Source: CAWIJK01 sp963836375 (GTDB lineage: Bacteria; Actinomycetota; Acidimicrobiia; Acidimicrobiales; RAAP-2). From it: DNA of 64,000 nt. The DNA lies in the NCBI GenBank assembly GCA_963836375.1, contig CAWIJK010000002.1, forward strand, positions 1,513,687-1,577,686, in the 5' to 3' direction. Within the stretch, counting starts at the first letter, position 1. Every line of letters begins with the position of its first letter. Under the pieces are notes generated by a model that was not told the DNA's origin, did no database searches, and saw only the letters and a program-made list of their open reading frames with translations. The position numbers and the translations under genes are program-made. Shown here in pieces: positions 60,075 to 64,000 of this stretch.

Positions 60075-60449
60075 TCAAGCATACCCTTTGGGCCACCAGA
60101 TGATGTCGCCATATTTCGGAACCAGGCGTTCCGGATTCAACTTGCCCTGGCTCGCACGCCACTCATCACGCGCTTGGGCCACATCTGGGCGATCCTGCTC
60201 AGCAGCTCGCTCTCGACTTTTTTTGAGCAGGAGTTTGAGAAACTTGAGCCTGTTCCACAGGCGCCCAATGCTGACGTTGACCTTTGCGCTCGGCGAGTAA
60301 CCAAGCCTGCAGTTCGGCGGGCGTGATGTCGGGTTCGGCCGCAACGCGTGCACGAGGGGCATCATCGTGCGGCGCCAGCTTCGGTTTGGGACCGCCGCCG
60401 GATGGGCGCTCATACGCTCACGTAAGTCCTGAGAATATGGCTTGCCCAT
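60075..60449 (-). pseudogene. IS630-family transposase remnant
   Basis: The minus-strand frame begins MGKPYSQDLRERM, the conserved IS630 transposase N-terminus, and contains VNVSIGRLWNRLKFLKLLLKKSRERAAEQDRPDVAQARDEW, typical of its core. Between them the sequence is scrambled (a deletion plus a frameshift) and the C-terminal DDE catalytic half is gone, ending YGDIIWWPKGYA. No complete inverted repeats were found. It is an old, dead insertion bordering the bufferin genes. Confidence 0.7.
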
Positions 60450-60484
60450 CAGGGAGATGACTCTTTGGAAACAGGGGGCGTCCG

Positions 60485-60907
60485 ATGTTCCCGTTTCTTG
60501 CCCGGCTTCGGATCATTTTTGGATCTGCCAACGATTGGGCAACTGGTTTCCTTCGTGGAATGGAGTTTCATAAGGAGCAATGGGCTACGCTCTTGGGCGA
60601 CGAAGGGAATGGCGGGTGGCTTGTTCAGATATTTGCGCTTGCGACCGAACACAGCCCCGATCCTGAAATGCGTCCGTACAAGGAGCCAGTGAGCGCGGAG
60701 CTGCGCGAGAAATTGATCGTCCGTGCTGCTGCAGGGGTGACAGGAATTTACCGTTACTTCGAAACACAGCGATTGGTTGAAAAGCATCTGTTTGGCAATA
60801 CCGCAACGGTTCACCGCGTTACGCCGAAGATTGGGCGCAACGATCCGTGTCCATGCGGCTCAGGCAAGAAATTCAAGCAATGCTGTGGTAGAACCACGCT
60901 GCATTAA
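60485..60907 (+). CDS. UPF0149/YecA-type protein with SEC-C zinc motif
   Basis: A 140-residue protein. The helical part contains DWATGFLRGMEFHKEQWATLL, a UPF0149 signature, and the last 25 residues are KIGRNDPCPCGSGKKFKQCCG, a SEC-C-like zinc-binding tail (Cys-x-Cys...Cys-Cys). It is somewhat shorter at the N-terminus than relatives, so the 5' end may have been trimmed by the IS insertion. UPF0149 proteins are small helical proteins without known enzymatic role; the zinc tail resembles that of SecA. The stop overlaps the convergent gene. Confidence 0.75.
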   Translation: MFPFLARLRIIFGSANDWATGFLRGMEFHKEQWATLLGDEGNGGWLVQIFALATEHSPDPEMRPYKEPVSAELREKLIVRAAAGVTGIYRYFETQRLVEKHLFGNTATVHRVTPKIGRNDPCPCGSGKKFKQCCGRTTLH

Positions 60908-61452
60908 ACCTCTTCGATCCATCCAGCCTTGATGCGGGCATGCAAAATTATAGCGTCACATTCACTACGCGAGACCCTGAAATGACCGAGGATGCCTTCG
61001 CGGTTAGTGACATTTCCCGACTTGTCCTCGATCCAGCCGTGGAGATCATCAGTAGCACAGCCCGCAAGATCTTCGATTGATTTGATGCCTTGTTCGCCGA
61101 ATGCTACGAGCATCAGCGTGGTGATGCCCGGAATATCTTTGAGTTCATCTGCCACCCCAAGCTCTCGGCGCATCGCTTCAAAAACAAACTCGGTGTCCTC
61201 TGCCGAGCGATGCGCGGGATCGGTTTCGAGCGGGGCGGGCATGCTCACTAAAACGCGCTTGGCTTCCCAAAGCCGCCAATGGGTCGGCTTAAGTGGCATG
61301 GGACGGTTGGCAGTCACGTCACGCCAGCCTGACCCGTCGTGTCGGCAGGGGAATACCAATGCATGAAATTCCCCACCATCGTAGATACTTAGCTCCAGGT
61401 CGGTATCCGCTGGCGTTGTGGCAATCGGCTTCCAGTCTGATGCCGTTCTCAT
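60904..61452 (-). CDS. Hypothetical protein with NusA C-terminal-like HhH domain
   Basis: A 182-residue protein. ATG 61450-61452 gives MRTASDWKPIATTPADTDLEL. The N-terminal 90 residues are a small alpha/beta domain (SIYDGGEFHALVFPCRHDGSGW) seen in rhizobial hypothetical proteins. The C-terminal 80 residues (LKDIPGITTLMLVAFGEQGIKSIEDLAGCATDDLHGWIE to FRVSRSECDAIILHARIKAGWI) match one helix-hairpin-helix repeat of the NusA C-terminal domain, which binds RNA polymerase alpha or antitermination factors. An orphan NusA-C domain suggests a transcription-related accessory factor. Confidence 0.65.
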   Translation of the reverse strand: MRTASDWKPIATTPADTDLELSIYDGGEFHALVFPCRHDGSGWRDVTANRPMPLKPTHWRLWEAKRVLVSMPAPLETDPAHRSAEDTEFVFEAMRRELGVADELKDIPGITTLMLVAFGEQGIKSIEDLAGCATDDLHGWIEDKSGNVTNREGILGHFRVSRSECDAIILHARIKAGWIEEV

Positions 61453-61461
61453 TGGAGAATT

Positions 61462-61719
61462 GTGGATATAGACTCCCCAACTCGTATTGATCTGCCTCAA
61501 GGGTCAGCGGGGGCGTTGCGGCTTTCGGAGGCTTTTTTGGAGCGGTCTGTCATCCGGCAAAACATTGAGCACTATCGGGAAATGCTCAAAATCAGCACCG
61601 ATCTGGAGCGGCGTGGGGTGTTCGAGAAATTGCTTCTCGACCAAGAAGCTAAAGCTCAAGCAATACGACAAAGATCACACAGCGAAATAACCGTATCAGC
61701 GGTCTGCAATTCGAATTAA
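61462..61719 (+). CDS. Small hypothetical protein (85 aa), alphaproteobacterial type
   Basis: Starts at GTG 61462 within 10 bases of the divergent gene. The central helix VIRQNIEHYREMLKISTDLERRGVFEKLLLDQEAK resembles short rhizobial proteins with a NIExYRxLL motif repeated through Bradyrhizobium genomes. The N-terminus is polar. It is probably helical and cytoplasmic; function unknown. Confidence 0.55.
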   Translation: MDIDSPTRIDLPQGSAGALRLSEAFLERSVIRQNIEHYREMLKISTDLERRGVFEKLLLDQEAKAQAIRQRSHSEITVSAVCNSN

Positions 61720-61921
61720 ACCCAGCATTTTCCTTCTTGCGGTTTCGCGAACAAAAAGACGCTCTCGGATTGGCACCCGAAAGCGTGCATGCTGCCCCCC
61801 TTTTCAGTGAAGCGCGTGGCAAATGTTCCCCGTGCTGAATTGCATAGCGCCGCTTTCGTGTGTGGATTAGAATATTATTTGGTCAACGCGTAATACTGTC
61901 GCGGGTAGTCGCGGGTAGCAA

Positions 61922-62291
61922 ATGGGTGAACAGGTTTTTCGCGCACTGACGATTGCGATGCTCATGTTGAGCTTGGTCGTGAGCAGTGATGTTATCTTTG
62001 CGGGTCCACTCGAAGACGGAGAAGCAGCTTATAACCACGGTGATTACGCTGCTCCGCTGCGGCTAATTGGTCCTTTAGCTGAACAAGGCGATGCGGCTGC
62101 TCAGCTCCATCTTGGTCAGATGTACGCCCGAGGAGAAGGGGTTATTCAGGATTTTAAAGAAGCAATGAAATGGTACCGATTAGCTGCGCTGCAGGGGGGG
62201 GGCGGTAGCGCAGTTCAATCTCGGTCTGATGTATGACCAAGGGAACGGAGTTTCTCAGGATTTCCAAGAAGAGATGAAATGGCTTCGGTAA
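61922..62291 (+). pseudogene. Sel1-repeat exported protein, broken
   Basis: ATG 61922 leads into a signal-peptide-like N-terminus (LTIAMLMLSLVVSSDVIFA), then Sel1-type repeats: AAPLRLIGPLAEQGDAAAQLHLGQMYARGEGVIQDFKEAMKWYRLAALQG. A run of G bases near 62,195-62,205 shifts the frame, and in the correct frame the next repeat (AQFNLGLMYDQGNGVSQDFQEEMKWLR) meets a TAA at 62,289-62,291, where WYRL would be expected. At least two lesions make loss of function more likely here than in the actinobacterial frameshifts. Confidence 0.6.
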
Positions 62292-62669
62292 GCTGCGCTG
62301 CAGGGAGATGCTGACGGCTCTGCAAACCGGGCTCAGTCGCATATCGAACCGGCTTCCGGCATGCCGAAACGGAATTCGAAAGAGGCGAGCAGAGACTGGC
62401 GCCGAAAAACCACCGATCCACGACCGAAAGTCTGGAAATTGCCGATCAGAGACGCGGGCTGGACGGCAAGAAGGTGCTCGGCGTTTAATTTCTCGATCCC
62501 TATTGTGCTCTACGTCCAGCACCCCATGTGAGTATGCAAAGGCAAGCAGTGGCTTGTCCGAGAGCTGCCCGTAAATCGGGGACATACCGAAGTCTCCGTT
62601 CTCTCAAGGTGGCAGCGCAGGTGCCGTCGGCAGGCACAATAACACAACACTCCAAGTAGAGTTGCGTTC
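62292..62669. other. Degenerate sequence, no gene
   Basis: About 380 bases after the Sel1 remnant. The frame continues a while as low-complexity residues (SHIEPASGMPKRN), perhaps the eroded end of the Sel1 protein. Around 62,640 composition changes again, possibly another join. Confidence 0.35.
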
Positions 62670-62711
62670 GGCGCCGGTGCTGATAGCACCGGCGCCGGTG
62701 CGTGCGCACGC
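62670..62711. repeat. Two strong inverted repeats upstream of the unknown gene
   Basis: GGCGCCGGTGCT (62670-62681), loop gat, AGCACCGGCGCC (62685-62696) form a perfect 12-bp stem. Directly adjoining is the perfect 12-bp palindrome GCGTGCGCACGC (62700-62711). The pair lies 116 bases before the GTG at 62827. They may be a terminator for upstream transcription, an operator or an element end. Confidence 0.55.
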
Positions 62712-62826
62712 TGCTTGCGGCGCGCGTCCGTTTCGACATCCGACCCGCGTTGAAGGCGGCGGGAGAACCCCGAGTATGCGCTTGCCCGACGCGCTGCAAC
62801 GCGTGGGCGCATGAGAGAGATGCCTC

Positions 62827-63855
62827 GTGCCTTACCGATACAGTCTCGAAGATCTGCTGGTTCTCATGCACGGGCATGCTCCAGCGAAGGTTGATGCGGT
62901 CTCACTTCATCGTCGGCGCGTTGAGCATGGCCGTCTGTCAGTGGGACTCAAAATCCACTGCCTCGGCGACGGAAGTCAGTTCTCTACTCTGGTGGAGGGT
63001 CTTGGAGGAGCGCGAAAAATTCTCGACGTCAACTACTACAAACACTCCCGTGCCTCGCTGTGTCTTGTGCTGCCTCCGGTGGGCAATGCTCGTTCGGCGA
63101 TGTTCCTTCTTGAGTGTATCGAGCACTTTATTGGATCTGCACTTTTCAGTAACCCGGAAATCCAGATCCAGGTATGCTCTCCAGGGAGACTCGATGCTCG
63201 TCGTTCGGCATTGTTGGCGATAGGGTTCTACTTGGGGTCGGACACGCTGCGGCGCTACATTCTGGGAGATCTCGCAACATCCTTTGCGAAAAACCCATAC
63301 TACCCACGCGGGAGACGCTTGGTACTCTATGACGCAGAGGGTGACTTCGACCGAAATTTTGATTGGTGGAAGGGATCTGGCAAGCATCGTCTCGTCGAGC
63401 CCCAACTGCCGTTTGATAACGGTCGCAGCGATCTGCTCACAGGCAGTGGTAGTAGGTTGGACATCCAGAACATCAACCTTCTCGCCACTCTTCTCGTCCA
63501 TGCTCAGTACCAGGGTTACTGGAATCAGCTCGGCATGCAGTTCCAGGAGGAGATGGAAACATTGTTGGAGCGGCATATACTCAACGGTCTCGTCGATGCT
63601 CCGTGGGTCCGGACAGATGATCCAGAGAGCGACGACGACGACAGGTTCTTTGCCGCTCTCCAAGAGCTTGTTGCGTACGCTTTTGAAGAGACCGTTCGTA
63701 TCAAGAAGAAGAAAAGTCACCTCTTTCAGGGCTGGCGCGAGATACCAGCCAGGTCATCTCGCGGAATTCTGCAGGAAGTGCAGTCTTTGCTTGAGAAGTA
63801 CCGCAGTGAGTTAGTCAGGCAATCCCGCCTGCTCGATCAAGAAGGTCGCACGTGA
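62827..63855 (+). CDS. Unrecognised protein of 342 aa
   Basis: GTG 62827 is preceded by GAGAGAGA. The product starts VPYRYSLEDLLVLMHGHAPAKV. Its first 240 residues look alpha/beta (LKIHCLGDGSQFSTLVEGLGG, LCLVLPPVGNARSAMFLLE), followed by an acidic run (DDPESDDDD) and a C-terminal coiled coil (ILQEVQSLLEKYRSELVRQSRL). There is no signal peptide, zinc motif, Walker A or obvious nuclease site. It overlaps the next gene by GTGA, so they form a coupled pair. I recognise no family. Confidence 0.6.
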   Translation: MPYRYSLEDLLVLMHGHAPAKVDAVSLHRRRVEHGRLSVGLKIHCLGDGSQFSTLVEGLGGARKILDVNYYKHSRASLCLVLPPVGNARSAMFLLECIEHFIGSALFSNPEIQIQVCSPGRLDARRSALLAIGFYLGSDTLRRYILGDLATSFAKNPYYPRGRRLVLYDAEGDFDRNFDWWKGSGKHRLVEPQLPFDNGRSDLLTGSGSRLDIQNINLLATLLVHAQYQGYWNQLGMQFQEEMETLLERHILNGLVDAPWVRTDDPESDDDDRFFAALQELVAYAFEETVRIKKKKSHLFQGWREIPARSSRGILQEVQSLLEKYRSELVRQSRLLDQEGRT

Positions 63856-64000
63856 TTCGTGCTCATCAACCCGGCTCGGAACCCATCGACATTCCGGAGA
63901 CGATCCCCAACCCGGTTGTGGTACCCAAGCCAGTACCCGCTCCGACGGAACCAGCTCCCAAGGAGCCAGTTCGGATTCCGGAGAAGGTTCCTCAAAATGT
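63852..64000 (+). CDS. Proline-rich protein, truncated by window end
   Basis: GTG 63852 overlaps the stop of the unrecognised gene. The visible 49 residues (IRAHQPGSEPIDIPETIPNPVVVPKP...) are a Pro/Val/Glu-rich spacer, consistent with an extended linker or a periplasm-spanning arm such as in TonB-like or secretion-associated proteins. No domain can be assigned from this part. No signal peptide is evident. Confidence 0.5.
   Translation, partial: MIRAHQPGSEPIDIPETIPNPVVVPKPVPAPTEPAPKEPVRIPEKVPQN

Overview
The window is a composite. Bases 1 to about 56,125 are one coherent, very GC-rich stretch that reads as a chromosome of a free-living actinobacterium, most likely of the Acidimicrobiia. The evidence is the many GTG starts, two luciferase-like oxidoreductases of the type that often use F420 or FMN, the gene order ppdK-dnaG-rpoD and lepA-hrcA-dnaJ-rsmE-HIT-phoH-ybeY-CBS-era, and large secreted proteins with G-Y-x-L-x-x-x-D-G-G-x-F-x-F-G-D repeats. 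After about 56,125 base composition and gene content change abruptly. The remainder looks like pieces of other genomes: 56,125-57,440 carries a decapitated carbamoyltransferase and a radical SAM gene; 57,440-62,600 is alphaproteobacterial in style (Bradyrhizobiaceae-like); 62,600-64,000 is unassigned. Joined contigs or misassembly is the simplest explanation.

Layout. 1-3,300: a secreted protein, a small zinc ribbon, a luciferase-like monooxygenase and a zinc alcohol dehydrogenase. 3,350-3,507: a minisatellite abutting a tRNA(CAT). 3,700-18,800: an accessory region with three secreted repeat proteins (two are inverted paralogues), a potassium channel, a glycosyltransferase, a PaaI-type thioesterase and small ORFs. 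18,832-25,199: tRNA-Asn, rpoD, dnaG, ppdK. 25,417-27,293: a DrrAB-like ABC exporter. 27,306-31,600: glyS, hemW, recO, a small membrane protein and uppS, all on the minus strand. 31,910-34,091: a frameshifted DinG-like helicase on the plus strand. 34,085-43,591: era back to lepA, with a CIRCE operator before hrcA. 43,668-50,523: a lipoprotein, rpsT, holA, folP, a YbbN-like thioredoxin, a phosphotransferase, a PAC2 protein and an F420-type oxidoreductase. 50,548-53,043: leuS. 53,266-56,125: tRNA-Ala followed at once by an integrase, an excisionase, a cluster of hairpins and a second integrase that is cut off.

The most interesting accessory locus is 57,979-59,972. It encodes an exported four-cysteine DUF2282 peptide, a DUF692 (MNIO) modifying enzyme and a DUF2063 partner, which together are the signature of a bufferin-type copper-binding RiPP. 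The DoxX gene often found with such operons is not present; degenerate IS630 transposase DNA lies about 100 bases downstream instead. The last 1.2 kb holds an unrecognised gene overlapping the start of a proline-rich gene that runs off the window, preceded by two strong inverted repeats.

Several otherwise well-preserved genes (lepA twice, the dinG-like gene, a propeller protein, the carbamoyltransferase, the radical SAM gene, a Sel1 gene) carry single-base frameshifts. Two of these lie in G or C runs, so sequencing error is a strong alternative to gene decay.
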